This document shows, one piece after another, positions 47,701 to 55,817 of a stretch of DNA of 64,000 bases. Every line of letters begins with the position of its first letter. Positions within the stretch are counted from its first letter, which is position 1. Location of the stretch: the NCBI RefSeq assembly GCF_000024345.1, contig NC_013729.1:3472001-3536000 (forward strand), written 5' to 3'. The notes beneath the pieces were generated by a model. The model was not told the DNA's origin and ran no database searches. It saw nothing but the letters and a program-made list of their open reading frames with translations. The translations under genes and the position numbers were made by a program. This DNA comes from Kribbella flavida DSM 17836 (GTDB lineage: Bacteria > Actinomycetota > Actinomycetes > Propionibacteriales > Kribbellaceae).

Positions 47701-50700
47701 CGAGGGGACCGGGCTGACCACGAAACCCGTCGTGTACTCGGACGTGAGCATCTCGGGATGGGCGATGAGGTTGGGCCCGCTGACGAACGCGGCCAGGTGG
47801 TGCATCGCGGCCGTGTCCGCCCGGGCGGCGGCCGGCATCGCGGCCGCGAGCCGGGACGCCACGTCGCCGGCGTCGAGGTGGTGCCAGGTCGCGGACTGCA
47901 GCAGGTGCGGGTCGACCGCGCCCGCGATCGCCACGCACTGCGGCTCGCCACGGTCACAGGTCTCGCTGTCGATCGACACCTTGGCGCTGCCGGCCACCTC
48001 GACGATCGGTTCGGAGTCACCCTCGGGAAAGACCTCGGTGATGATCTGCCGGTGCGGGAGGCGGACGTCGGCCAGCGGCGCGGAGGTCTCGGCCGACGCG
48101 ACCCCGTTGACCGTCGTCCCGGTGGTCCAGGCGACGAACCGGCCGAGTGCCGAGCGTCCGTACGACGCCCCTGCGTCCGGCGTACCGCCGGCCTGTCCGG
48201 GCGAGGGCTTGTTGCTGAAGCCCAAACGCGCCAACCACGGCAGGCCCTTGGACCGGCCCCGGGATCGGACGGTCGTGTTCGATCCGATGTTCAGGGTTGC
48301 CCCGGTCTGCGAGGTGTTCAGCCCGAGTGCTTTGGCGTTCTCGAAGTCCTGGAGCAGCACATTGCGGTAGCTGCGCTGCTGCGGCGGACGGCCCACTCGG
48401 TGCTGGGTGAGCGCGAAGACGATGCCGCCTTGACAGGCCTCCTCGTACCCGGTCTCCAGCCGGGTCTTGGACAGCTGCTGCCCGACCCGCTCGAGATTGG
48501 CCAGCTGGCTGGTGACCAGCACCGGGTCCTCGCCGGTCAGCTTCGCGATGATCGGCCGGAACTTGTCGTCGAGCGGCGGCACCATGCCCTCGGCGCTCAG
48601 GTGCCGGACGAACGCCTGGTACGCCGCCGGGGCGCCGCGCAGATCCTGGATCAGCGCCGGCCCGGCGCCGCGCAGCTGACCCGGCTCGTCGCCGAACCAG
48701 ACCGGCAGCTTCAACGGCTGGTCGGTCGGTTGCGCATCGCCGCGGGTCAGGACGCGCCCCTCCGGCCCGAGCTGCGGCGCGCCGTTCTCGTCCAGCACCA
48801 AGATGTCCTTCGGCACCGGGAACTCGTGATGCAGCGCCTCCTTCGCTGCCATCCGCAGTACGGCGTCGCCCTCGCCGTCGACCACGAACGACTCGTCCTT
48901 GTCCAGCCGGTGGAAGGTCAGCCGGTGCACCAGCCGGACCTTGATCCCGACCGTCTCCGCGGTCCGCCGCACACTCGGCCGGATCGCCACGTCGCTGACG
49001 CTCAGGCTGTCCTCGCGGGAGACGTTCCGGCTGCCCCGCACGCTCGGTCCGAGGTCGACGTCGGTCGAGCCGAGATCGGCCAGGCCGCTGCCGCGGACCC
49101 CCAGCGACGCGCTGGTCGAGGACGACGTCCCGAAGGACTGGCTGCCGCTGGCGCCGGAGAAGCCGACCCCGACACCCTCGATCTTGTGGTCGGGATCGCT
49201 GCCGCTGAGCAGCTCGGCGCGCTCCCGGACGACAAAGGTCTCCAGCTGGGCGTAGGCCACCGGCCGGCCGCCGTTGTGGATCAGCCGGCCCAGGCCACCG
49301 GGCTGGGTGGTCTCCGACATCGACGACGTGCCGTCGTCGTGCAGCAGGCTGTTGATCTCGTCGAGCGCGGTCCGGTCGAGCTTGCCGAGCCGCGCCTGCA
49401 GCTGGGCGACGGACTCGTCCGCCATGGCGTCCAGGCCGTCGACGCGAGACGCGACGTGCTCGGGCAGCCCTTGTCCGGCCGGTTCGACGTCCAGGTTGAG
49501 GTCGGCAAGCCGGACCGTGTCGGTCGGAGGCGGGACCGTGTAGTCGTGCACGATGCCGAGCAGCAGGTGCGTGTTGTCGGCCTCGGCGCCGGAGTCGACG
49601 ACCCGTGCCTGGGACCACGGCGCGAGGGCGGAGTGGCGGACCTGCCAGCCCCACGCAGGGTTGTCCGACCGGTACGGCAGGATCCCGCTGAACACTTCCA
49701 CCGATCCCGGTACGCCGTTGCGCTGCGCGCCGCCGGTCACGCCGTGACTCCGGCCGACGGCGTGCTCCACGCCGGGGTCGACCACCTGCGAGACGGCCTT
49801 CACGGCGCTGGAGTCGGGCAGCGCGGCGGTGATGGTCTTCGCGCTGACGCCGCCGTTGTAGGTGAGCGTCTCGGTCAGCGAGGTCGCGATGCTGTAGCCG
49901 CCCTGGCGCAGCTGGGCCAGTGCTCCTTCGTCGAAGGTGACCGGCGAGTCCAGCACCTCGCGCAGTTCGCCGGGGCGCAGGTGCAGCTTGAACTGGGTGA
50001 GCTGGGAGACGTCCGCGCGCGGATCGTTGCCCACGGTCAGCACCAGACCATCTGGCGACAGCACCCGCCGGGCGTGACCGCGAAGCCGCCGGTGCAGCAC
50101 CTCCGGCGTGAAGCGGTACGGATTGTTCTGCTCGGCCAGCGACTGGTTGAGCTCGCTGGTCAGCTTGGTCAGGTGGGGGAACCGGCCGGAGCTGATCGCG
50201 ACGTGCTGGATGTCCGGCGACGGCAGCGTCGCGGCCGCCGCGGTGCGGTAGGCGTCGACCTTGGTCTCCGCGTTCCGGGCGATGCTCTGGAGCTCCGGAC
50301 CGGACACGCCGCTGTCGAGACCGTCCAGCAGCTCCTGGTACGCCTGACCGGCTTCCTTCGCCTTCGCGGCAGCGGTATCGCAGCTCGCCGCGACGAGGGT
50401 GTGCCGCCCGGCGGAGGCCATCGAAGCCGCCGCGGTCTTGCGCAGCCGGCGCCCGCGCTCTCCCGCGGCGGAGTCCTGGTAGCCCTCCTGCTCCTCGGCC
50501 TGCTCCAGGGTCTCCGCAGCGCTGTCCTGCGCGGTCGTGGCCGACGTACGGTTCAGCTCCGCGCGGTGCTCGAGTGCTTCGGCCGCCTTTTCCAGTCCGG
50601 AGATCTGGCCGACCACCTGTTCGCGCAGATGAGCCGGAGTGTTCGGCTCCGGGCGGGCGGTGGCCGTCCGGTCGGGCGCGATGACGTGCAGGCTCTGCTC

Positions 50701-51933
50701 CGACCACGGCATGGCCGGCGCCGTGCCTTCCTTGCGTTCGATCGTCGCGGCAAGCTCTTCGAGCTGGCCGCGCAGGTCGGCGCTGCGAGCCGGGTCGGGG
50801 GACGGGCGAAGCTGCTCCTCGCGCCAGTGCCGGCTGAGCAGCCGGAATTCGTCGTACTGCGATGTCGCGTGCCGGTCGCGACCGCGGACTCCGCGCAGGG
50901 TGGACTTCAGTCGGCCGAGAAGGCCGGTGGGCTCGGCGTTGCGCGAGTCCAGCCGGCGCAACGTGCCGCCGATCTGACTCGCCCAGACCCGCGGCAGCTG
51001 GTCAGTGGGTGTCGAGCTTGCGATGCGGACGACGTGCGGGTCGGCCTGGCTGCCGGAGCGAACGGTGGTGTCGGCGGCCAGGCCCTTCGGCGGCTCCTGG
51101 TCGTCGACCCGGAAGTACTGCGGGCCGTGCTCGGCTGTGGTGACCACCCCGAGCTGGGGGCGGCCGACCAGCGCCATCGGCGCCGTGAGCTCGACGGACA
51201 GGTCGCCCGGCCGGACCTCGCGCAGCGCTCCCAGCGCTTCGGTGGGGGCGAGAGCAGGCTGGTTCTCCGGTCGTGCGCTGCGGCTGCGCCGGGTCTCCGG
51301 CGTACGGACTGTCTGAGCGGTGGGGCGGCGGTGCCGGCCACCGAACTCGCGGCGGTGGCGACCTCGGCCGCGGGCGGTCACCGGGGGAGTGGCAGCGCGC
51401 GACAGCAGCTCCGCCTCGCGGCGGATGTCCTGCGCGGCCTGGACGGAGTCAGCGACCAGCGGCGGGCGCTCGGCGGCCTGCTCGGCCGATCGCCGCCGGA
51501 CTGCGGTCTCGGTCGTCAGCGGGTTGGTCTCCAGGACGGCACGCAGGACCGTACGGGTCTGGTCGCGCACGTCGTCGGGGAGATCGTCCAGGTCGAGCAT
51601 CCGGTCCAGCGCGGCCGTGGCGCCGTCGACCGGCGATGAACCGCCGCGGCTGTGGTCGACCTCTGCCCCGACCAGCGCCACCGCCTCGGCGAGCAGCCGC
51701 TGGTCGGTCACGTCGTCGCGCTGGGCCATCGCGGCCAGCCGGGTGTCGAGCCGGCCCACCGCGTCGCGCTCCAGCACGTCGGTGGCCCCGCTCAGCCGCA
51801 CCCGGCCGTCGTCGAGCGCCATCGCCTCCGGCACCACGACCCCGAGCGCCACCCCGAGTGCGGCCCGGGCCCGCTCGGCCGGCGTGAACACCGGACGGGT
51901 GCCGTCCGGGTGGTTCCCCGCTGCCTCGGTCAT
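44785..51933 (-). CDS. Giant 2382-residue protein with repeated Gly/Ser/Thr-rich beta modules, unknown function
   Basis: No family is recognised by eye. There is no Sec signal or transmembrane helix. Residues about 1-150 are mixed helix; about 190-225 are Arg-rich and disordered; about 440-570 are Ala/Glu-rich and helical, coiled-coil-like. From about 680 on, Gly/Ser/Thr-rich stretches recur near residues 680-770, 915-965, 1205-1310, 1455-1505, 1823-1885 and 2086-2157 (for example VGFSGASGSQSFGTSSSTS, TTGSSTGHTVGVGGGSG). At least four are followed by an alternating polar/hydrophobic strand (VRLVHRLTFHRL, YQFVGDLVLEAKI, EYRIVIDVEE, VVTVELLVTFHVD). That pattern recalls pore-forming beta-hairpin modules of aerolysin/ETX-MTX2 proteins, an untested idea. 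ATG at 51933 has no strong ribosome site. It is coupled to two small paralogues downstream. Confidence 0.9.
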   Translation of the reverse strand: MTEAAGNHPDGTRPVFTPAERARAALGVALGVVVPEAMALDDGRVRLSGATDVLERDAVGRLDTRLAAMAQRDDVTDQRLLAEAVALVGAEVDHSRGGSSPVDGATAALDRMLDLDDLPDDVRDQTRTVLRAVLETNPLTTETAVRRRSAEQAAERPPLVADSVQAAQDIRREAELLSRAATPPVTARGRGRHRREFGGRHRRPTAQTVRTPETRRSRSARPENQPALAPTEALGALREVRPGDLSVELTAPMALVGRPQLGVVTTAEHGPQYFRVDDQEPPKGLAADTTVRSGSQADPHVVRIASSTPTDQLPRVWASQIGGTLRRLDSRNAEPTGLLGRLKSTLRGVRGRDRHATSQYDEFRLLSRHWREEQLRPSPDPARSADLRGQLEELAATIERKEGTAPAMPWSEQSLHVIAPDRTATARPEPNTPAHLREQVVGQISGLEKAAEALEHRAELNRTSATTAQDSAAETLEQAEEQEGYQDSAAGERGRRLRKTAAASMASAGRHTLVAASCDTAAAKAKEAGQAYQELLDGLDSGVSGPELQSIARNAETKVDAYRTAAAATLPSPDIQHVAISSGRFPHLTKLTSELNQSLAEQNNPYRFTPEVLHRRLRGHARRVLSPDGLVLTVGNDPRADVSQLTQFKLHLRPGELREVLDSPVTFDEGALAQLRQGGYSIATSLTETLTYNGGVSAKTITAALPDSSAVKAVSQVVDPGVEHAVGRSHGVTGGAQRNGVPGSVEVFSGILPYRSDNPAWGWQVRHSALAPWSQARVVDSGAEADNTHLLLGIVHDYTVPPPTDTVRLADLNLDVEPAGQGLPEHVASRVDGLDAMADESVAQLQARLGKLDRTALDEINSLLHDDGTSSMSETTQPGGLGRLIHNGGRPVAYAQLETFVVRERAELLSGSDPDHKIEGVGVGFSGASGSQSFGTSSSTSASLGVRGSGLADLGSTDVDLGPSVRGSRNVSREDSLSVSDVAIRPSVRRTAETVGIKVRLVHRLTFHRLDKDESFVVDGEGDAVLRMAAKEALHHEFPVPKDILVLDENGAPQLGPEGRVLTRGDAQPTDQPLKLPVWFGDEPGQLRGAGPALIQDLRGAPAAYQAFVRHLSAEGMVPPLDDKFRPIIAKLTGEDPVLVTSQLANLERVGQQLSKTRLETGYEEACQGGIVFALTQHRVGRPPQQRSYRNVLLQDFENAKALGLNTSQTGATLNIGSNTTVRSRGRSKGLPWLARLGFSNKPSPGQAGGTPDAGASYGRSALGRFVAWTTGTTVNGVASAETSAPLADVRLPHRQIITEVFPEGDSEPIVEVAGSAKVSIDSETCDRGEPQCVAIAGAVDPHLLQSATWHHLDAGDVASRLAAAMPAAARADTAAMHHLAAFVSGPNLIAHPEMLTSEYTTGFVVSPVPSDPAQAVAQRGLTPRRGSISLKTRIENLRYVGSGHPVIGDINLTLDSSGFTTGSSTGHTVGVGGGSGEAEANGDGWSGSLGVKRSAGVSSSSSQLAIRGVERLNIKDGQHYQFVGDLVLEAKIKAAGAKATKVDLDSGSVMLTLPERDALRMYGHRQLNLPLEKVSDAVERLLDGNLSLDRRTTTTLLRRYQREKSGLTTGLAATHTDARLKAKLRDLANLTTPTSRPEEFEQVAAKAQQVAETRAEATLPEHYRTTMGAGLIDRNEFRDSDGHRTTLEQGVQATVRDGVPDAAQDPAVQAAIRSSLAGTRFRGHAEKLKDPAGLTLDYPFGGDDPGVESPRNLRIRIRKVAVGPVTIDRSPAEAAGPGQQAGTPDQAAAGSGEPAAGKKPTENALIILQGYDYVEDGRSITRTTGYSADVGAGMTDGDSGSAGLSTELTTSHTVGVTNQNTRLSRALWSDTVRAEQEYRIVIDVEETPGPGAETKGAVRQTLDRLRSEDKRPEPLRRELSGKITLLVPASDVNQPPVQRPEIADHRAVTLPHHLFLRGIQLHDENGRLPDEAETIEDRRYEDALVTRVAHELSGRGWLTQSGVEQHRVALRDQLTGSARRVAFERSDGVGSPWTTPLPVPGHGSRQVVLRLRADLAGLQLLDPEAEGTAAKAQLGDVYREQTAVTTTTKSTRTLPTSQNLGTGDSGTGLKAGVSFGDQAAEKGSDTTGDRIETNSNVSGQVVTVELLVTFHVDARRQHTTRDHKTEVDREQTFDNVATGVATLTVFRHDYEQMLARMEAGQPPLRGWDPSELAKTAKRLPVHRMTAREEVRQTDGTMKLQPYRPLVEALATARRDNTEVVLTVQQANGRDQVYRALPNGTMTGKNDNGYGAAFATLHPSLALLAEGQVDLRALYESEGTNGRFSGSVVRALEKAGIPASALTGLDHTRSTRRTEPVREDGTKPYAGRQATVGKSGSGMAVQ

Positions 51934-51960
51934 CGTCGGTCAGACTCCGATCCTCATCCG

Positions 51961-51976
51961 CTCACGGTGACGTGAG
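51961..51976. promoter_or_regulatory. Short inverted repeat upstream of the giant gene
   Basis: CTCACG and CGTGAG flank GTGA, 28 bp before the giant gene start, in the 221-bp divergent gap. It could be an operator; no -35/-10 pair is evident beside it. Confidence 0.3.
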
Positions 51977-52154
51977 TGTGACCGCAAAGTAACGGTTCGG
52001 GTTCCCGCAGGCAACCAACTGCCGATCTCGATCCGGAATCGGTGGCTGATTCACGAAACCGCCGTGGCCGACGGTGCGCAGAGGTCGTCAAACCTTCACC
52101 TTCCGGCCAGTTCGGTTGCCTGTCGCATCGATCTCGGTGTGCCAGGGTGAGGTG

Positions 52155-52673
52155 GTGAACGCTGTCCTGTTTCCTTCCCGCTGGACGCTGCCCGAAGCGC
52201 GCAGCCTGGCCGCCCAGCTACGGCACACGGCTACCACCGCCGCGGAGTACGACGGCCTGGAGCTGTTCGGTGCCCTGACCGAGTATCTCGACGACCTGTA
52301 CGGCGGTGCGGGCTTCGACCGGTTGCTGCCGGAACCCGAGCGGACTGCGCTGGCCGGCCGGATCCAGGCGGTCCGCGGCCGCTCAGGCCCGGCGCCGGTC
52401 GAGCTGGACGAGCACGGCGTACCGGTCGATCTGTCCGCCACGGAAGCGGATCCACGCCTGGACCAGCCGGTCAACGCCGCCGTGACGCTGCTCGAAGGCC
52501 GTCGGCTGGCGGCCGAGCTGGCGACGGCCGGAGACTGGCAGGGCGAGCTCGGCGGCTGCCTGCAGGCTTTGTACACCTATCTGGACCAGTTGTACGGCGG
52601 ACCTGGGGCGTTCACCGAGCTGCTGACCCCCGAGGAGCGGGCCCAGGTGGCGGCCGGTGCACCCAGTCGGTAA
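52155..52673 (+). CDS. Small protein made of two repeats of one domain
   Basis: The 172-residue cytosolic protein is an internal duplication. Repeat 1 (residues about 8-72) has WTLPEARSLAAQLRHTA, then ELFGALTEYLDDLYGGAGF and LLPEPERTALA; repeat 2 (about 105-168) has VTLLEGRRLAAELATAG, then GGCLQALYTYLDQLYGG and LLTPEERAQVA. The shared pattern YLDxLYGGxG-LLxPEER is clear. The family is unknown to me. GTG at 52155 follows GGGTGAGG; the frame extends to 52074 without better signals. It is divergent from the giant gene and 63 bp before the Tad operon start, which has its own promoter. Confidence 0.82.
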   Translation: MNAVLFPSRWTLPEARSLAAQLRHTATTAAEYDGLELFGALTEYLDDLYGGAGFDRLLPEPERTALAGRIQAVRGRSGPAPVELDEHGVPVDLSATEADPRLDQPVNAAVTLLEGRRLAAELATAGDWQGELGGCLQALYTYLDQLYGGPGAFTELLTPEERAQVAAGAPSR

Positions 52674-52724
52674 CGGCCCTGCACCGGCGTGGACCTCGCG
52701 GCGCGGATGGCACCTCGTGGCCAT

Positions 52725-52730
52725 TACGGT
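52725..52730 (+). promoter_or_regulatory. -10 hexamer TACGGT for a probable leaderless Tad operon transcript
   Basis: TACGGT ends exactly 6 nt before the GTG at 52737, with no ribosome site between. This would be the main promoter of the Tad locus. Confidence 0.5.
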
Positions 52731-52736
52731 AGGCCC

Positions 52737-53462
52737 GTGAGTTTCTCCTCCACCAACCGTGCCCCCGCCGTCGGCGCCCGCGCGGCCAAGCCCGCCGGTA
52801 CGACGAACCGTCTCCCGGGCGGCCGCGAGCGCCGTCCCGCGCTGGCTGCCCTGGCGGTGATCCTCATCCTGCTCGGCGCGGCCGGCTCGGCGCTGATCGC
52901 GATCAACAACGGCGAGCGGCAGTACTACGTGGCGGCCAAGGTGCCACTGCCTCCCGGTCACCTGATCGACAAGGACAATGACCTCACGCGGGGAGACCTG
53001 GCCGGCGCCACCGGTCGGTTGGTGCCGTGGTCGGAGCTGGAACGCCTCGACGGCCAGTACACGACGTCCTGGATCTACCCCGGCCAGTTCCTGGCCGAGG
53101 GGAGCACCACCCGCGATCCGGTGCCCGAGGGCGGGGCACTGGTCGGGATCAGCCTGGAGGGCGGCCGGGCGCCGTCGGAGGAGCTCCAGCAAGGCGACAT
53201 CGTGCGCCTGATCCGCGTCCCGGCAGCGAACCAGGACGGTGGCGTGCCGCAGATCATCGCGCCGGCCGCGTCGATCAAGAGCAAGAGCGGAGCGCTCACC
53301 GACGCGAAGACGAACGCCGGCACCACGCTGAACGTGACCGTGCTGGTGCCGGACGAGCGCGCCACCGCGGTGGCCGCCGCGGCCGCCGCGAAGACGCTGG
53401 TGCTGGTCAAGCTGTCCTCGGCGGTCAAGCCCGAGATCTCGAACGCGACCGGAGGGCGTTGA
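52737..53462 (+). CDS. SAF-domain membrane protein, CpaB/RcpC-like, Tad locus
   Basis: The 241-residue protein has a basic N-terminus, one transmembrane helix (about residues 35-58, ALAALAVILILLGAAGSAL), and an extracytoplasmic SAF/CpaB-like region (YYVAAKVPLPPGHLIDKDND, YPGQFLAEGSTT, LQQGDIVRLIRVP). CpaB/RcpC proteins help assemble or modify Flp pili at the cell surface. The GTG at 52737 is taken because of the -10 box 6 nt upstream; an earlier in-frame start would lie before that box. The stop overlaps the next ATG by one base. Confidence 0.85.
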   Translation: MSFSSTNRAPAVGARAAKPAGTTNRLPGGRERRPALAALAVILILLGAAGSALIAINNGERQYYVAAKVPLPPGHLIDKDNDLTRGDLAGATGRLVPWSELERLDGQYTTSWIYPGQFLAEGSTTRDPVPEGGALVGISLEGGRAPSEELQQGDIVRLIRVPAANQDGGVPQIIAPAASIKSKSGALTDAKTNAGTTLNVTVLVPDERATAVAAAAAAKTLVLVKLSSAVKPEISNATGGR

Positions 53463-54289
53463 TGGCGCTGGTCGCGTTGGCGAGCGCCAAGGGCTCGCCG
53501 GGAGTGACGACTGCCGGTCTCGTGCTCGGCGCGCTCTGGCCACGGCCGGTGCTGCTGGCCGAGTGCGACCCGGCCGGCAGCGACGTCGCGATCCGGATGA
53601 CCGCCCCGGGCGGCCAGCCGCTGAACTCCGACCGCGGCCTGGTCAGCCTCGCCGCGGCCGGTCGCAAAGGCCTCGGTGACGACGTGATCATGGCGCACAG
53701 CCAGCAGCTCGACGGCGGGCTCGACGCGATGATCGGGGTCCGCTCGCCCGAGCAGATCGGCGGCATGGGCGGTCTGTGGGCTCCGTTGGGCATCACCTTC
53801 AACCAGATGCACAACACCGACGTACTGGCCGACTGCGGGCGGATCGGCCCGGCCTCGCCGCAGCTGCCGGTCGTGCAGGCCGCGCGCCTGGTCGTGCTGG
53901 TGTGCACAGCGACCGGATCGTCGGTGGCACACCTGCGGGAGCGGCTGTCGTCGCTGGTGCACCACGTCGACGCCCGGCTCGGCGTGATCGTGGTCGCCGA
54001 CCCGAAGCGCCGCGACGGCGTCAAGCAGGTCTGGTCGGTACTGGACGCGATGTCGGTCCAGGTCCAGCACCGCTGGCACCTCGCCTACGACCCGGCCGGC
54101 GCGGCGTTCTTCGACGGCCGCGGCCACGGCCGGCTGGACCGGACCGCACTGATCCGGACCGCGACCGAGATCGCCGCCGAGATGGCCGCGTCCGTCGCGA
54201 TGCCCTCGCAGTACGAGTACGACATGGCGCAGGCCGCCTTCCCCGGCGGAGAGGTCCGGCCCGGTCCCGACCTGGAGGCACGCCGGTGA
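53462..54289 (+). CDS. TadZ/CpaE-like ParA-family ATPase
   Basis: The 275-residue protein has a ParA/MinD fold: N-terminal ALASAKGSPGVTTAGLVLG, then LLAECDPAGSDVAIR, and a switch region VLADCGRIGP. In place of KGGxGKTT the P-loop reads KGSPGVTT: the signature Lys is kept but the second is Val, a variant I recall in many actinobacterial Tad loci. TadZ proteins position the Tad apparatus at the pole. ATG at 53462 overlaps the previous stop and its stop overlaps tadA, so the three are coupled. Confidence 0.85.
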   Translation: MALVALASAKGSPGVTTAGLVLGALWPRPVLLAECDPAGSDVAIRMTAPGGQPLNSDRGLVSLAAAGRKGLGDDVIMAHSQQLDGGLDAMIGVRSPEQIGGMGGLWAPLGITFNQMHNTDVLADCGRIGPASPQLPVVQAARLVVLVCTATGSSVAHLRERLSSLVHHVDARLGVIVVADPKRRDGVKQVWSVLDAMSVQVQHRWHLAYDPAGAAFFDGRGHGRLDRTALIRTATEIAAEMAASVAMPSQYEYDMAQAAFPGGEVRPGPDLEARR

Positions 54290-55596
54290 TCACCGACCAG
54301 GAGCTGGTGCGCAGCCTGCGGGTCCAGGTCGCAGAGCGGCTGAACGAGCAGCGCCGCCGCGACCAGGCCAACGGCGTACCGCCGATGAGCGCCGAGGACG
54401 AGCGGGAGTACGCGCGCTCGCTGATCGTCCAGGTGCTCGAGGACCACGCCCGCTACGAGCTGGCCGAGGGACGCACCCCGCCGACGCCGGAGGACGACGC
54501 GCAGATCGCCGGCGCGATCCACTCCGCGCTGTTCGGCGTCGGCCGGCTGCAGCCGCTGATCGACGACCCCGAGGTCGAGAACATCGACATCAACGGCTGC
54601 GACCAGGTGTTCGTCCAGTACGGCGACGGCCGGGAGGAACGGCCCGGTCCGGTCGCGGACAACGACGAGGAACTGATCGAGCTGATCCAGGTGCTGGCCG
54701 CGCACGCCGGCTTGACCAGCCGGCCGTTCGACTCGGCCAACCCGCAGCTCGACCTCCGGCTGCCGGACGGCTCCCGGTTGTCCGCCGTGATGGGCGTGAC
54801 GTCGCGGCCGGCGGTCTCGATCCGGCGGGCGCGGCTCGGCCGGGTGTTCCTCAAGGACCTGGTGGCCAACGGCACCATGTCCGAGGACGTCGGCTCGTTC
54901 CTGGCCGCGGCCGTGGCGGCGCGCAAGAACGTCATGATCGCGGGCGCCACCAACTCCGGCAAGACCACGCTGCTGCGGGCGCTGGCCAACGAGATCCCGC
55001 CGCACGAGCGGCTGATCACCGTCGAGCGCTCGCTCGAGCTCGGCCTCGGCGAGTTCAAGGACCTGCACCCGAACGTGGTCGCGTTCGAGGAGCGGCTGCC
55101 GAACTCCGAGGGCGTCGGCGAGGTCAGCATGGCCGACCTGGTCCGCCGCTCGCTGCGGATGAACCCGTCCCGGGTGATCGTCGGCGAGGTGCTCGGCGAC
55201 GAGATCGTCACCATGCTGAACGCGATGAGCCAGGGCAACGACGGTTCGCTGTCGACGATCCACTCGAACAGCTCGATGGAGGTGTTCAACCGGATCAGCA
55301 CCTACGCCATCCAGGCCTCCGAGCGGCTGCCGATGGAGGCGACCCAGATGCTGATCTCCGGCGCGCTCGACTTCGTCGTGTTCGTCCGCAAGCACAACGA
55401 CTACCAGCACGGCGGCACGCTGAGCCGGTACGTCGAGAGCATTCGCGAGGTGACCGGGTGGGACGGCCGGGTGCTGTCCGGCGAGGTCTTCGCACCGGGA
55501 CCCGACGGCCGGGCCGCGGCGCACGCGCCGATCGCCTGCATGGACGAGCTGGAGCACTTCGGCTACCAGCCGATGGTGCACGGCCGGTGGGCATGA
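54286..55596 (+). CDS. tadA: TadA/CpaF secretion ATPase
   Basis: The hexameric type II/IV secretion-type ATPase that powers Flp pilus assembly. The 436-residue protein has an N-terminal helical region, DDPEVENIDINGCDQVFV, the Walker A GATNSGKTTLL (about residue 220), the Asp box ERSLELGLGEF, Walker B SRVIVGEVLGDE, and the His box STIHSNSS. GTG at 54286 overlaps the TadZ-like stop by GTGA and has CTGGAGG upstream. The C-terminal about 40 residues extend past the ATPase core. Followed by a 214-bp gap with repeats before tadB. Confidence 0.95.
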   Translation: MITDQELVRSLRVQVAERLNEQRRRDQANGVPPMSAEDEREYARSLIVQVLEDHARYELAEGRTPPTPEDDAQIAGAIHSALFGVGRLQPLIDDPEVENIDINGCDQVFVQYGDGREERPGPVADNDEELIELIQVLAAHAGLTSRPFDSANPQLDLRLPDGSRLSAVMGVTSRPAVSIRRARLGRVFLKDLVANGTMSEDVGSFLAAAVAARKNVMIAGATNSGKTTLLRALANEIPPHERLITVERSLELGLGEFKDLHPNVVAFEERLPNSEGVGEVSMADLVRRSLRMNPSRVIVGEVLGDEIVTMLNAMSQGNDGSLSTIHSNSSMEVFNRISTYAIQASERLPMEATQMLISGALDFVVFVRKHNDYQHGGTLSRYVESIREVTGWDGRVLSGEVFAPGPDGRAAAHAPIACMDELEHFGYQPMVHGRWA

Positions 55597-55640
55597 GGTG
55601 CAGCGATGACTGTGTTGTTGGCCTCGCCCCCGGCTCGGCG

Positions 55641-55731
55641 GGTCGTGGGGCTTTGTCTCCCGGTCTTCCCTCGTCGCTCCAGTCGCTTCGCTCCCTCCAC
55701 TCCTCAGTCCAGACCGGGAGGCCCCACGACC
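55641..55731. repeat. Long inverted repeat in the tadA-tadB gap
   Basis: GGTCGTGGGGC (55641-55651) and CTCCCGGTCT (55657-55666) pair exactly with AGACCGGGAG (55711-55720) and GCCCCACGACC (55721-55731), with TTTGT unpaired on the left and a 44-nt loop. It could attenuate transcription between tadA and tadB or be a small inserted element. Confidence 0.7.
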
Positions 55732-55817
55732 TTCGCGGCGCACCTCGAACCGGACCGGGAGGCGCCATGACCGGGCTCCTTCGGCTCCTCAGTCCAGGCC
55801 GGGAGGCGCCATGACCG
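55700..55817 (+). repeat. 85-bp-spaced direct repeat duplicating the tadB start region
   Basis: A unit CTCCTCAGTCCAG followed by RCCGGGAGGC occurs at 55700-55731 and 55785-55816. A third partial copy, CCGGGAGGCGCCATGACCG, lies at 55755-55773. Thus the tadB ribosome site plus ATG exists twice; the first ATG (55767) opens a 15-codon peptide (MTGLLRLLSPGREAP) ending in a TGA that overlaps the true tadB ATG region. Confidence 0.75.

Noticed and set aside
47530..51639. Long plus-strand open frame opposite the giant gene
   Set aside because: It is antisense to the giant gene, rich in Arg/Gly/Asp as expected for a shadow frame in G+C-rich DNA, and has no ribosome site.
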